This document shows positions 36,009-45,100 of a DNA stretch of 64,000 nt, in pieces (the stretch's first letter is position 1; every line of letters starts with the position of its first letter). A program made the translations under genes and the position numbers. Location: positions 992,001 to 1,056,000 of the forward strand of contig NZ_LDOS01000002.1 in the NCBI RefSeq assembly GCF_002077135.1, written 5' to 3'. The notes beneath the pieces were generated by a model. The model was not told the DNA's origin. It did not search any database and was given only the letters and a program-made list of their open reading frames with translations. Origin of the DNA: Metallibacterium scheffleri. Lineage in GTDB: Bacteria > Pseudomonadota > Gammaproteobacteria > Xanthomonadales > Rhodanobacteraceae.

Positions 36009-36440
36009 ATGAAAAACGATCACGAACACGAGCCGCTCGCGCTGGACGAACCCGGCGTGTATCACTTTGCCGGACAGGGCGAGTTGAGGCACATCCTAAC
36101 CCTTACGAATGGTGCGCTTGATGGCACGGAATTCGCCTGGATCACGTCTGGCAGCGGCAAACTGCAGCGCGATCGCGACGCAGCGCCAGATGTTGCCGCT
36201 GCGTTGCAGGAGGTCGGCATCACGCTGCGACCGCCGGATGATCCGCGACGCGCGAGCGGTTCGGACTGGTGCGATTTTTATCTGATATTGCGCGCGTCAG
36301 GCGGCGCGCTGCGCGTGCTCGAATCGCTGGCCGGGCGGGCGGGCTGCACGTGGGTTTCATTGACGCGCGGATCGCACGGCGAAGCGCGCTTGGAGGCCGT
36401 GATCGCTGGTCCAGCTTTCCTCGCTGCCACTGCCGATTGA
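36009..36440 (+). CDS. Hypothetical protein
   Basis: 143-aa soluble protein (MKNDHEHEPLALDEPGVYHF...). AGGAG precedes the ATG. No recognised motif. It follows the membrane protein by 14 bases on the same strand. Confidence 0.6.
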   Translation: MKNDHEHEPLALDEPGVYHFAGQGELRHILTLTNGALDGTEFAWITSGSGKLQRDRDAAPDVAAALQEVGITLRPPDDPRRASGSDWCDFYLILRASGGALRVLESLAGRAGCTWVSLTRGSHGEARLEAVIAGPAFLAATAD

Positions 36441-36548
36441 AGCCGCGCGCTCGTTGGCCCCGCGCCTGCATCGGTCACGCCAACCCTGCGGGACGCGCGC
36501 TGCGCGCGCTCTGTCATGCCCGCTGCCTGCTCGCCCTGTCGGGTTCGG

Positions 36549-36574
36549 GCCGCCTCGCGATTCAGTGAGGCGGC
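36549..36574 (+). repeat. Hairpin upstream of the ArdC-like gene
   Basis: GCCGCCTC/GAGGCGGC 8-bp stem with a 10-base loop, 34 bases before the ATG at 36609. Candidate 5'-UTR structure. Confidence 0.35.
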
Positions 36575-36608
36575 TCCAACCGGCAGAACCAACAGCGAGG
36601 ACAGCACC

Positions 36609-37529
36609 ATGTATGACCAGACAATCACACCGGCGCGCACGACGAGCAAGAGCACCCGCGAGGCTCACCAACCGGCAGGTGTGGGGAGCGAGCAGCAGAA
36701 GCCGCAGTTCCTGGCGATGTTGCACGACGCACTGACCGAGCCCGGCCGGATCAGTAAGGCTTACACGCTGTTTCACTCGTACAGCTTCGGGAATGCCCTA
36801 TGGATCGCCGAGCAACTGGACGCACGCGGCGAGCCGCTGGCACCCATTGCGAGCTTCAACCGCTGGCGCGAACTCGGGCGCGTGGTCAAAAAGGGCAGCA
36901 AGGCGCTGTGCATGTCGATGCCCGTCACCGTGAAGGCCAAGGCCGACACGAAGCTGGCCGGCGCCGACCCCGGCACAGAGCAGGACGACAGCCGCCGCGT
37001 GCTGTTCGTGGTGCGCCGCCACTGGTTCGCGCTGCATCACACCGAGCCGATGGCCGGAGCCGAGCCGCAAGCCATCGAGACGGTCACGCCGGACTGGAAC
37101 GCCGGCCGCGCCCTCGAGGCGCTGGGCATCACCCGCGAGGACTTCGAGCACACCAACGGCAACGTGCAGGGCTACGCACGCCCGGAAGCCCGCCGCGTGG
37201 CCGTGTCGCCGCTGGCGGTGAACCCTGCAAAGACCTTGTTTCACGAGATCGCGCATTGCCTGCTGCACAGCGAGCAGGCGCGCATCGAGGATGGCGCGGA
37301 ACTGACCCGCGACCTGGCCGAAGTGGAGGCCGAGAGCGTGGCGTATCTGTGCTGCGCGGTGCTGGGCCTGCCGGGACTCGAGGACGCCCGCGGCTACGTG
37401 CAGGACTGGCTGGCCGGCAGCGGCTGCGATGCCGCGAGCTTCACCGACAAGCATGCGCGCCGCGTGCTGGGCGCGGTGGACAAGGTCCTGAAGGCCGGCA
37501 AACCGGCCGCCACCGAAGCGGAGGGCTGA
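36609..37529 (+). CDS. ArdC-like antirestriction zincin (ssDNA-binding + metallopeptidase)
   Basis: 306-aa protein with an N-terminal ArdC-type domain (SFGNALWIAEQLDARG, FNRWRELGRVVKKGSKAL) and a C-terminal zincin-like part with FHEIAHCLLH (HEIAH at residues 212-216) and a distal glutamate region LAEVEAESVAYLCC. ArdC proteins bind single-stranded DNA and protect incoming plasmids from restriction. GAGG precedes the ATG at 36609. It lies in the same element as a type ISP restriction-modification enzyme, so it could guard the element's entry into hosts. Peptidase activity is unproven. Confidence 0.88.
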   Translation: MYDQTITPARTTSKSTREAHQPAGVGSEQQKPQFLAMLHDALTEPGRISKAYTLFHSYSFGNALWIAEQLDARGEPLAPIASFNRWRELGRVVKKGSKALCMSMPVTVKAKADTKLAGADPGTEQDDSRRVLFVVRRHWFALHHTEPMAGAEPQAIETVTPDWNAGRALEALGITREDFEHTNGNVQGYARPEARRVAVSPLAVNPAKTLFHEIAHCLLHSEQARIEDGAELTRDLAEVEAESVAYLCCAVLGLPGLEDARGYVQDWLAGSGCDAASFTDKHARRVLGAVDKVLKAGKPAATEAEG

Positions 37530-37531
37530 CC

Positions 37532-38131
37532 ATGGCGAAGCCCACCCGCACCCAGCAGCGGCCCGAGGCCGGCCGCTGCTACCGGGTCGATAGCTGTTTC
37601 GGCGTGCACTTCATCGTGACCGTCACCGAAGCCGATGCGCGCTTCGTCCATGCGATCGACGCCGAGAAACACCCGCTGCGCTGGACGCGCGCGGGCTGGT
37701 GCAAGGCGCAGGCGGAACTGATCGATGACCATCCCAGGAGCGAAATAATGAACGACGAAACCATGACCGGCGATCTTTCCGGCGAGCTGATCTACTCCTA
37801 CACCCGCGCCCAGGCGTTAGCCGATGGCGTGTTGATTGACGTCACCGCGCACGCGCAGCGCGGCGGCATCAAGTACCCCACGGCCTGCACGGCGGGCGTG
37901 TGGGCGCTGATCGACTGCCTGCCGAAGCGCGACGCCGACGAACTCGCCGGCATTGTGCGCGACGTGCGCGCGGACGAGGTCATGCGCGCGATGCTGACCG
38001 CAATCCGCGCGGCCCGCGGCAACACCGACCGCGTGGCGTTCTCCGCGCTGGGCGCGGCGCTCAACGCCGTGTGCGGGCCGGGCGACACCGCCGCGCCGGT
38101 CATCACGATCATGCGCGAAGGTGAGGACTGA
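37532..38131 (+). CDS. Protein with DUF6573-like C-terminal domain, possible fusion or internal start
   Basis: 199 aa. Residues ~10-70 (RPEAGRCYRVDSCFGVHFIV) form a small domain of their own. After residue 72 an internal ATG at 37748 (MNDETMTGDLSG) has AGGAG upstream and starts a complete DUF6573-like protein (GELIYSYTRAQALADGVLID, GDTAAPVITIM). This family is often encoded next to ArdC-like genes on plasmids. There is no stop between the two parts, so the gene may make a long and a short product. A fragment like its N-terminal domain recurs at 38128-38304. Confidence 0.68.
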   Translation: MAKPTRTQQRPEAGRCYRVDSCFGVHFIVTVTEADARFVHAIDAEKHPLRWTRAGWCKAQAELIDDHPRSEIMNDETMTGDLSGELIYSYTRAQALADGVLIDVTAHAQRGGIKYPTACTAGVWALIDCLPKRDADELAGIVRDVRADEVMRAMLTAIRAARGNTDRVAFSALGAALNAVCGPGDTAAPVITIMREGED

Positions 38132-38304
38132 CAAAGGCCCGACACAGCAACCCAAGGCGGCCGGAGATCGGCCGCCGGTACTGCGTCGAAAACTATTTCG
38201 GCACGCGTCGCTACACTTCGCGGGATATGCAGGCCCATGCTGGAATCTTGGCGGTTGCGACGTCTATGCCCAACTCTCTGACCACTTTAGGAACTTCCGA
38301 TTGA
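38128..38304 (+). pseudogene. Fragment resembling the N-terminal domain of the 37532 gene
   Basis: Open frame without a good start codon. RRPEIGRRYCVENYFGT parallels QRPEAGRCYRVDSCFG of the preceding gene, then diverges and stops at 38302. It is best read as a broken duplicate or the end of a gene displaced by the cassette array that begins about 60 bases later. Confidence 0.4.
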
Positions 38305-38318
38305 CAGCACCTCATGCG

Positions 38319-38370
38319 AGGCTGAACATCCGGCGCTACACCCCGATCCGGGGTCTACTTCTTGTTAGCC
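38319..38370 (+). other. Possible left boundary of the cassette array (degenerate att site)
   Basis: GGCTGAAC and GTTAGCC can pair with one bulged base and enclose the palindrome ACCCCGATCCGGGGT. It abuts the first cassette gene (ATG at 38375). It departs from the RYYYAAC/GTTRRRY consensus, so it may be a decayed attC or an attI remnant. Confidence 0.35.
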
Positions 38371-38374
38371 CTCT

Positions 38375-38818
38375 ATGCTGAGAGATATCGTCAATCGGTG
38401 GAATGAGATGCCCTGGCTACCTCGCATCATGTGCGGAGCATGCTTTGTCGTTGGCATTGTCTGCACAGTACTTCCGCTCGTTCCAAGTGCCACCATCGGC
38501 TATTTCGGTACGCAGCTGTCGTGGCAAGAGATATGGAGTACTGGAGTTGCGTTTGGCCTTTTCGTAATAGGCCCGTTCATGACCGCTGTAGGTATCGGCT
38601 TGTTTCGACGAAGCCTCTGGGTTCGGCCTGTCGTAGTCGTTATGCCCATTCTGCAAGTCTTGCCATTTGTGGTCGTACATTGGCTATTTCCGGGGCCCGA
38701 CCCGCTCCCTGAGTCAGGCCTTTACGTCACCGAGTGTTTTGTCTGGGGTCTTCTCGCATGGTTTTATCTATTTGCCAGTCGGCAAGGGAAGGCATTCTTC
38801 CACCATGTGCCGGGCTAA
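38375..38818 (+). CDS. Integron cassette gene 1: four-helix membrane protein
   Basis: 147-aa protein with about four membrane segments (IMCGACFVVGIVCTVLPLVP, GVAFGLFVIGPFMTAVGIGL, VVVMPILQVLPFVVVHWLF, CFVWGLLAWFYLFAS). No family is recognised. Its stop lies inside the attC site that follows, typical of cassette genes. Base use is more A+T-rich than the transfer genes. No RBS is obvious. Confidence 0.65.
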   Translation: MLRDIVNRWNEMPWLPRIMCGACFVVGIVCTVLPLVPSATIGYFGTQLSWQEIWSTGVAFGLFVIGPFMTAVGIGLFRRSLWVRPVVVVMPILQVLPFVVVHWLFPGPDPLPESGLYVTECFVWGLLAWFYLFASRQGKAFFHHVPG

Positions 38819-38879
38819 CCCGGCAATCCACCGGACCTGCGCGAAAAGCCGCGCAGGCCGGTGATTTTCGACGTTAGAT
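38814..38879 (+). other. attC: attC site 1 of the integron cassette array
   Basis: Starts GCTAAC and ends GTTAGAT, with the internal hairpin CACCGGACCTGCGCG pairing with CGCGCAGGCCGGTG around AAAAGC and one unpaired A, the folded form that integron integrases recognise. Confidence 0.75.
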
Positions 38880-38897
38880 CAGTTCTGGGAATTCACG

Positions 38898-39317
38898 ATG
38901 TCTCAGCAAGAGCAACAACCGGAAGAAAGCGGCGCCATTGTCACCACGGTGCCAGCGACAAAGACTAGGCGTGCGCTGTCTGGTCTGAAACGAGAGCTGA
39001 CTGACGAAGAGCTTGCTGCACCAGGTACCCAAAAAATGATTCTCGAGGAGTTAGAGCGACTCTCTGATGAGAATAGTCGACTCTCTTCTTTCAAAGACGA
39101 CTACCATCGTGCAGACAAAAATCTTGCCGTTGTTGAAGAGAAGCAGAAAAGAAATATCGCCGCTGAAATTGTATCCGGGTCATGCCTTGCAGTAGGAGCA
39201 GCCGCACTTGGATACGCTCCAGCGGTTTGGGCTTCCCCTCCTAGCGGGGTGATAGCTCTGGTATTTGGAGCTGTTCTGATAATTTGCGGGATCATCGCCA
39301 AGGCGATTAAGCTATGA
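38898..39317 (+). CDS. Integron cassette gene 2a: coiled-coil membrane protein
   Basis: 139 aa. A charged N-terminus and a coiled coil (QKMILEELERLSDENSRLSS) lead to two C-terminal membrane segments (GSCLAVGAAALGYAPAVWA and GVIALVFGAVLIICGIIA). No family is recognised. It overlaps gene 2b by ATGA, so one cassette carries a two-gene unit, which is uncommon. Confidence 0.65.
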   Translation: MSQQEQQPEESGAIVTTVPATKTRRALSGLKRELTDEELAAPGTQKMILEELERLSDENSRLSSFKDDYHRADKNLAVVEEKQKRNIAAEIVSGSCLAVGAAALGYAPAVWASPPSGVIALVFGAVLIICGIIAKAIKL

Positions 39318-39682
39318 AAATCTATATTACATCGTTTGTTGACGCCGGCAACTACCAGAATGAACGAATTGTTATGAAGGCCGTATCTGATCTAGATCTT
39401 GGTCAATACGCCGTGTTCTACACTGCGGTTTCTTCTGACGGAGGCGTAACCGCTGGGCGAAAAACTGCGTTTTGGTTCCCTGATGGTGAGATCAAAAAGG
39501 ATGATTTAGTTGTCCTCTACTCAAAGAAGGGAAAATCGAGCACTAAAGATCTCGGTGAAGGGCGTACCGCTCGCTTCTTCTACTGGCAGGATGAGAGGGC
39601 CATGTGGGGCGGAGCGGAAAATGGGGCTGTCTTGTTGCGTGTGGCGGAATGGTCGAAGAAGGTGCCGCCCGAAGCGGGCTAA
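39314..39682 (+). CDS. Integron cassette gene 2b: hypothetical protein
   Basis: 122-aa soluble protein. It begins MKIYITSFVDAGNYQNERIV, with DDLVVLYSKKGKSSTKDLGE in the middle. The fold looks mostly beta. No known family. It is translationally coupled to gene 2a, so the pair may act together, possibly as an effector and a membrane partner (inference). Confidence 0.65.
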   Translation: MKIYITSFVDAGNYQNERIVMKAVSDLDLGQYAVFYTAVSSDGGVTAGRKTAFWFPDGEIKKDDLVVLYSKKGKSSTKDLGEGRTARFFYWQDERAMWGGAENGAVLLRVAEWSKKVPPEAG

Positions 39683-39742
39683 TCTAACAAATCCGTTCAA
39701 GGCGGACGGCTACGCCGCCGCTTAACTCCAGCGTTGAGAGAT
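39682..39742 (+). other. attC: attC site 2
   Basis: ATCTAACAAATCCGTTCAAG is the common start of attC elements. It is followed by a GGCGGACGGCTACGCCGCC hairpin, CTTAACTCCAGCGTTGAG and the next cassette gene two bases later. It is close to the classic 60-bp attC layout. Confidence 0.88.
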
Positions 39743-39743
39743 C

Positions 39744-40265
39744 ATGAACGAAGACAGTAAAGACGAGCACGTTAAGACCGTGTACGCACATTTTGGTCTG
39801 ACTCAGTATCTTGCCCAGGTATTGGAACACGGGCTGGCGAATGCTCTTATGTATGCTGAACTACTTCCACGTCGAGCTGAGAAGCCGGTCCCAAGGAAGC
39901 AGTGGGAGGCAGAGTTTGATGGGTTTATGAGCCAACAATTCGAACAGACGCTTGGTAGACTCATCCGAGGGTTGGGGAAAGCCACTTCAGTTCCGACGGA
40001 TTTGGAAGGCCTCCTCACTGACGCTTTGAAAAAGCGCAACTTCCTTGCCCATCACTTCTTTCGCGAACGTGCAGAATCTTTCATGTCCAGTAACGGTCGG
40101 GACAAAATGATCGAAGAGCTTGAGCACGCTCAAAAGCTTTTCGAGACAGCCGATGAAAGGTTAACAGAGGTCGCCAAGCCCTTGCGAGAAAGGTACGGCA
40201 TCACGGACGAAAAGCTGAAGCCGTCTGAGCATGAATATCTCAGCAAGTTTGAAAATGATCTCTAA
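39744..40265 (+). CDS. Integron cassette gene 3: HEPN-like protein with RNFLAH motif
   Basis: 173-aa all-helical protein. LEGLLTDALKKRNFLAHHFF contains R-N-F-L-A-H, the Rx4H pattern at the active site of HEPN ribonucleases. The related cassette 4 protein has the same motif in the same place (ALSERNRLAHSFY). The N-terminus resembles a helical pair (GLTQYLAQVLEHGLANALMY). HEPN proteins often act as toxins or defence RNases. Here that is inferred from the motif alone. The stop lies within the following attC. Confidence 0.7.
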   Translation: MNEDSKDEHVKTVYAHFGLTQYLAQVLEHGLANALMYAELLPRRAEKPVPRKQWEAEFDGFMSQQFEQTLGRLIRGLGKATSVPTDLEGLLTDALKKRNFLAHHFFRERAESFMSSNGRDKMIEELEHAQKLFETADERLTEVAKPLRERYGITDEKLKPSEHEYLSKFENDL

Positions 40266-40340
40266 CAAGCGCGTGGAGTCGGACTCGCTACGTCGGCGTT
40301 TCGCGCTGCCTTCGCTCGCCGCTCACGAGCAGCGTTAGAT
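40260..40340 (+). other. attC: attC site 3
   Basis: Starts CTCTAACAAGCGCGTGGAG and ends CAGCGTTAGAT, with complementary GCGTGGAGTCGGACTCGC and GCTCGCCGCTCACGAGC segments between. Typical longer (about 80-bp) attC. Confidence 0.88.
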
Positions 40341-40355
40341 GGTCTAGGGTGTTCA

Positions 40356-40820
40356 ATGTCTAGCTTGGATGATGTGTACTGTAAGTTTGGCGAGGTCTCT
40401 GAAGCGGCTCAGCTGCTAGAGACAGCGCTTGGGAACATCCTGCTCACGGTTGGCGCAATTGACGCAGACCTCCTTGAGAACAAAGATCCGGAAAAAGCGG
40501 CGACCCTCTTCAAATCTATTAATCGTGACACTCTAGGGCAGCTGCTCAAACGGTTGCATAAGTCAGTGGACTCCGCAGCCAACATTGAGTCCGTTCTTAC
40601 CACTGCCCTGAGCGAGCGGAATCGCTTAGCACATTCGTTTTATCGTCAGCACAATTTCCGTAGAAATTCTGATGTTGGCTGCGACATCATGCTCAATGAC
40701 CTGAATGCCATACACGAAGTGATCATCACTGCACTAAAGGCAGTCCATATATTGTCTGGGGTCGACTTGGACGGTTTGCTACCGGTTCAAGCTCTTCCTA
40801 CGGCGCATGTGGAGATATGA
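40356..40820 (+). CDS. Integron cassette gene 4: HEPN-like protein with RNRLAH motif
   Basis: 154-aa all-helical protein. IESVLTTALSERNRLAHSFY aligns with the motif segment of cassette 3, giving R-N-R-L-A-H (Rx4H). The N-terminal helices (VSEAAQLLETALGNILLTVG) also correspond. The two adjacent cassettes thus encode diverged relatives. After the stop a half attC (ATCTAAC) is seen, but no matching second half. Confidence 0.7.
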   Translation: MSSLDDVYCKFGEVSEAAQLLETALGNILLTVGAIDADLLENKDPEKAATLFKSINRDTLGQLLKRLHKSVDSAANIESVLTTALSERNRLAHSFYRQHNFRRNSDVGCDIMLNDLNAIHEVIITALKAVHILSGVDLDGLLPVQALPTAHVEI

Positions 40821-40827
40821 GCCGGTC

Positions 40828-40834
40828 ATCTAAC
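40828..40834 (+). other. Half attC site (end of the cassette array)
   Basis: ATCTAAC is the left box of an attC, eight bases after the stop of cassette 4. No GTTAGAT partner is found downstream, so the array seems to have been cut here by recombination. Confidence 0.5.
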
Positions 40835-40910
40835 ATCTCCATAAGAGACTTCCCGTCAATACTGCCCGCTTGATGCTCTTGCCTTGAGCTTTCAGGCGTT
40901 CGCTGGTCAT
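40830..40910 (-). pseudogene. 5' gene fragment truncated at the cassette-array end
   Basis: 26 codons (MTSERLKAQGKSIKRAVLTG...) with AAGGA eight bases before the ATG, ending at a stop inside the ATCTAAC half site. It looks like the beginning of a small basic protein gene cut when the array was inserted or trimmed. Confidence 0.35.
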
Positions 40911-41131
40911 GGTGTTGTCCTTGTTGCAGGGTGCTGCTGTGTCAGTGCAATGCGGTGTTCAACGTTGTCAGACTGCATTTCCATAACCGGTCTTGTTGCG
41001 CCACTGCTGCTGGCGCGGACCAAGGTATAAACCGCACCCGGAGACCTCATTTACTCGGCGGTGCCGTCGGTGCTCGGGAATCAACAGAGGCGCGTTGGTA
41101 GGTTCGACTCGTTAGCAAGACAGAACACCGA

Positions 41132-42073
41132 CTAATCGATATTATCCGCGCCGATACTACCATCGGATTTGCCGGTCTCTTTTAAAGACTCCCGCAAATC
41201 CTTCAAAGCCTGCTGCGCCATGACGACACTTGATTTTGTTCGCTCCTGATAGTCCTTTAGATCGAAAAACCAAAAACCGAGCCCTTTGCGAGCGTGCATC
41301 AGAATTTGTGGTGACATTAATGCAAGCATGCCCATGCAGCCCGTAACGATGATGCTCATTACTTCTGTCTGCGCGGCGATTTTTTTTGTATCAACAACTT
41401 TTCTGTCTAGTTGCTTTTGTATTTGTTCTTGATAGTCATCAAAATATTGCTCTACGCGCGCTCTTCGAGCTTGGTCGTCGCTCCCTGCGATGCTCAGGTT
41501 CCGCAACTCCTCGAGTAAATAGCGCTGCTGCTCTTTGTAGATTTCCATTTGTCCGTCTGCAAACTTCAAATCTTGCAGGTTAATTTCGATGACTGCTCGC
41601 AACTGCAGAAGATATATGAAACAAGCCCCGCTCACATTTTTGTAGTCGGTCAGCAAGCGAGACAACCTTTTCGGCGCAGCAAGCTCTACCTTAGCGAGAG
41701 CGGGGCCAGCGCCTTGATACTTTTGCGACGTTTCGCTTAGCTTGATGTCCACGTCACACAGCCGTCCTAGGCATTGATTGACCGTCTGTACTCCATCAAC
41801 TAAGTCGAGATAAAGCTGTCGACGAAATTCATATCTACGCTGAAACCAGTCTGAGATCCATTTTACCATGAGCGTGACTATCACGCCGACCAGCGCGAGC
41901 CAGGCCGGAATCATTCCGTTTACATCGCTTGCGCTCAATTTCGGAGGACGTTCGATCTGAAGTTCTGTTGCGCTGGTGGCCGGCTTTGGTAAAGGTTGCT
42001 CACTGAGGGCTGCCACTTTGGGAAGTGCTTCCCACGCCGCTGTTGCCGAATGAACTATGCGCGTCTGGTCCAT
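41132..42073 (-). CDS. Membrane protein with long coiled coil, downstream of the ISP enzyme
   Basis: 313 aa. A first membrane segment (IPAWLALVGVIVTLMVKWI, about 55-73) is followed by a long helical region rich in charged residues (about 75-235), a second segment (VMSIIVTGCMGMLALMSP, about 242-260), and a charged tail. No known domain. It is 108 bases downstream of the restriction-modification gene on the same strand and may be an accessory of that system or an independent gene. It is more A+T-rich than the neighbours. Confidence 0.6.
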   Translation of the reverse strand: MDQTRIVHSATAAWEALPKVAALSEQPLPKPATSATELQIERPPKLSASDVNGMIPAWLALVGVIVTLMVKWISDWFQRRYEFRRQLYLDLVDGVQTVNQCLGRLCDVDIKLSETSQKYQGAGPALAKVELAAPKRLSRLLTDYKNVSGACFIYLLQLRAVIEINLQDLKFADGQMEIYKEQQRYLLEELRNLSIAGSDDQARRARVEQYFDDYQEQIQKQLDRKVVDTKKIAAQTEVMSIIVTGCMGMLALMSPQILMHARKGLGFWFFDLKDYQERTKSSVVMAQQALKDLRESLKETGKSDGSIGADNID

Positions 42074-42181
42074 GCTCGCTCCTGTTCTGCGAAATTGCAG
42101 AAATGGAAATCCGGCCGGCGACTTTGCGTCGGTCGGAACGTCGATTGAGCTGCATTAACATCAGTTGGATTCCCGCGGCAA

Positions 42182-45100
42182 TCACGCGTTCAGCGCCGGC
42201 AATGCTCTGACGACCTTCATGGTTTCCAGGCTCACCGTAATCACCCGCAGGAACAACTCCAGCGGGTAGCGTGGATTTCCGACCGTTTCGGTCGCCCAGT
42301 CGTTGGCGTCGTTGACGATGCCGCTGTCCTTGTCAGTCTTCACACACTGGCGCTCGACCACCCAATCCAGCGCGGGCTGGCCGTTGACCACGTACTCGTA
42401 GGCTTCGAGCGGAATGCCGGTAACGGTGATGGCGTCGTTGTAGAGCAGCGTGGTCAGATCCTTGTCCTTGCCGTTCTTGCCGTAGCGCATCTTCTCGACG
42501 CGGTAGTCGGCATCGGTCAAGCGCCCGCCTCCGGTGTCGAGGGTGGCCGGAAACATCGGCGCGGTCTCGTAATGGAGGTGCAGCTCGGCCAGCGCGCGGC
42601 CCGCTTTGCTGAACGCCCAGAAGTCCGCTGCTGTCTTGACGCAGGGGATGCGCGGCAGTTCCTTGGACAGATTGTCGGCATAGCGCTCGCGGTACTCAGG
42701 CGAGTGCAGCAGGCCGTAGACGTAGTAGAACACGTCTTCCTTGCTGATCGCTTCACCTGGGTACGCGGCCAGGAAGTGCGCCAGCCCCTCGTCGGTCAGC
42801 GCCTCGCGGCGCGTGCGCGTCGATTGGGTGGCACTTGCAGCACCCGGCAGCAGCCCACCTTGGATGCTGTCATCGTCGCCCTCTTCGTCGGGCGCGTCGT
42901 AGAGGTAGAGCGGGAAGCATTGGCCCGTGTCCAAGGTGTGGAGGTTTATAAGCGCATCAGACATGAGCGCAGAGAAGCCACTTCGCGCCCCGATTCCCGA
43001 CACGCAAATCACCCGATTCTCCGCCGCTGCATCCGGGAAGATGCGCGGCATCTGGTAGACCCTCTCGTTGAAGCGGCGGTTGAAGTACAGCCACTGCTTG
43101 GTGAAGGGGCGATAGAGGCTCGGCACCAGGCAGGGCGCTTCGAACGCGAAGCGACTCCCTTTCACAAGTTCCTGCTTGAGGTTGTGCGTCCAGCTGATCT
43201 TGGTTGAATCGGTGTCGATGAAATCGTCCACCGCTGCCGCACGTACCGCCTTGCTCTTGCCCGGGTAGACCTTGTTGAAGGCGGTCAATTGCTCGTCATA
43301 GAAGCGGATCATCCGCGTCATGTTGGCCGCAAGCGCGGACTTGGAGCTGTTGTAACACCACGCATCGCGGTTGGTGACAACGCCAAGCGAGAAGTTCTCG
43401 AACAACTTGGCGGCGTCGCCCTTCTTGTCGCCGAGCACGATGAACTCGCTGAAACGGTCGTCGCGCTGGTTGAGCCAGTCGCCGTGGGCGTCTGGGGCGA
43501 TGACCAGCCAATCGCCGACCTTTTCGATTTCAGCAACCGAGCTTAAGGCTGCAAGCGAATTTAACTTATCGTAGCGCGTCAAGTCGTCGCCGATGTCACG
43601 ATAGAAAATTTCGCCGCGTGTCTTCGCTTTAGGGTTCTTGACAAACAGCGTGATGGCGATGCCGCTCATGCTGCCGCTCGCGAATATGTTCTGGCCCTCC
43701 TTTGCTCGTCCTTTGCTGAGCATATTCTTGCGAATGTCGCCACGAAGGTTGAGCAGATAGATTCGGCTGAACTCCTCGGCGAGACACTTACGCATCCCAT
43801 CCATGGCCGACTTTTCGGCAAAGCCAGAGCCCGACACGAAACCAATCATGCCCGAGTCACCAATGCGGTCGGAGGCCCAGCGGATGGCGCGGATGTAGCT
43901 GTCGTAGAGACCCTTGGCAAGCATCGCCTTGGAGCGTGCCGCGTAGGTGCTGCGGATGCGCTCGTCCAGGTGCGGATAGGCGACGTTGTCGTTGTTGTCG
44001 TTCTCGCTCTTCTGCCCGATCGAGTATGGCGGGTTGCCCAGGATGACGCGGATATCCAGTGTCTTCTGGCGCTTGCGCCGCTGGCTGTTGTCGACCAGCA
44101 GCGCGCTGACCAGATCGTCCTTCTCGTACATCTGGAACGTGTCGGTCAGGCAGATGCCCTCGAAGGGCACGTAGTCGCCGCCGACGATGCCGTGGTACGC
44201 CGCCTCGATGTTGATGGCGGCGATGTAGTAGGCCAGCAGCACGATCTCGTTGGCGTGGATCTCGTTTTGGTACTTGTAGCTCAGTTGCTCCGGCGTCATC
44301 AGGCCGCTTTGCAGCAGCCGGGTGATGAAGGTGCCGGTGCCGGTGAACGGGTCGAGGATGTGCACGCCGGTGCTGCCCAGGGTCTGACCGAACTCGGCCT
44401 GCAGGAGGTCGTTGACGCTGTGGATGATGAAATCCACGACTTCCACCGGCGTATAGACGATCCCAAGGCGCTCGGTCATGCGCGGGAAGGCGTTGCGGAA
44501 GAACTTGTCGTACAGCTCCACCACGATCTTCTGCTTGCCGGCCGCGCTGTCGATGCCCTCGGCGCGCAGCTTCACGCTGTCGTAGAAGGCCTGTAGCGTG
44601 TCGCCCTCCTTGTCGAGGCGGTGCTCCTGCAGCGCATCGAGCACGCCCTGCATCGCCTGCGACATCGGGTTGTGCTGGGCAAAACTGTAGCCCTTGAACA
44701 ACGCATCGAAGACCGGCTTGGTGATCAGGTGCTGGGCCAGCATCTCGACGATCTCGGCATCGGTGATGCTGTCATTGAGGTCTTCGCGCGACTCGCGGGC
44801 AAAACGGTTGAAGGCCTCGCGCTCGCGGGTGTTGGCAGGATTTTCGATCAGTGTGGTAATGCGCGCGATGTGCGTGCGCGCGATCTTGGCGATGTCGTCG
44901 GCCCAGTCTTCCCAGTGGTGGCGGTTGCCGACCTTCTGCACCAGTTTGGCGACGATGGCGCGCTCGATCTCGCCGATCTCGAAGGGCATGGGCATCGTCT
45001 CGGGGACGGGATGCTCCACCGCCGCGCCGATGCTGCGGCGTCCCCTGGCAAGACTGGCCTGCTGATCGCGTTGGCTGCGGTTGCCTGGCTTGCGCTGGAT

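Larger units (their letters stand above)
40821..41131. other. Junction region between the cassette array and the 41132 gene
   Basis: 311 bases. They hold the half attC, a minus-strand 26-codon gene start (40830-40910), and about 220 bases in which I see no supported gene. Confidence 0.4.
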
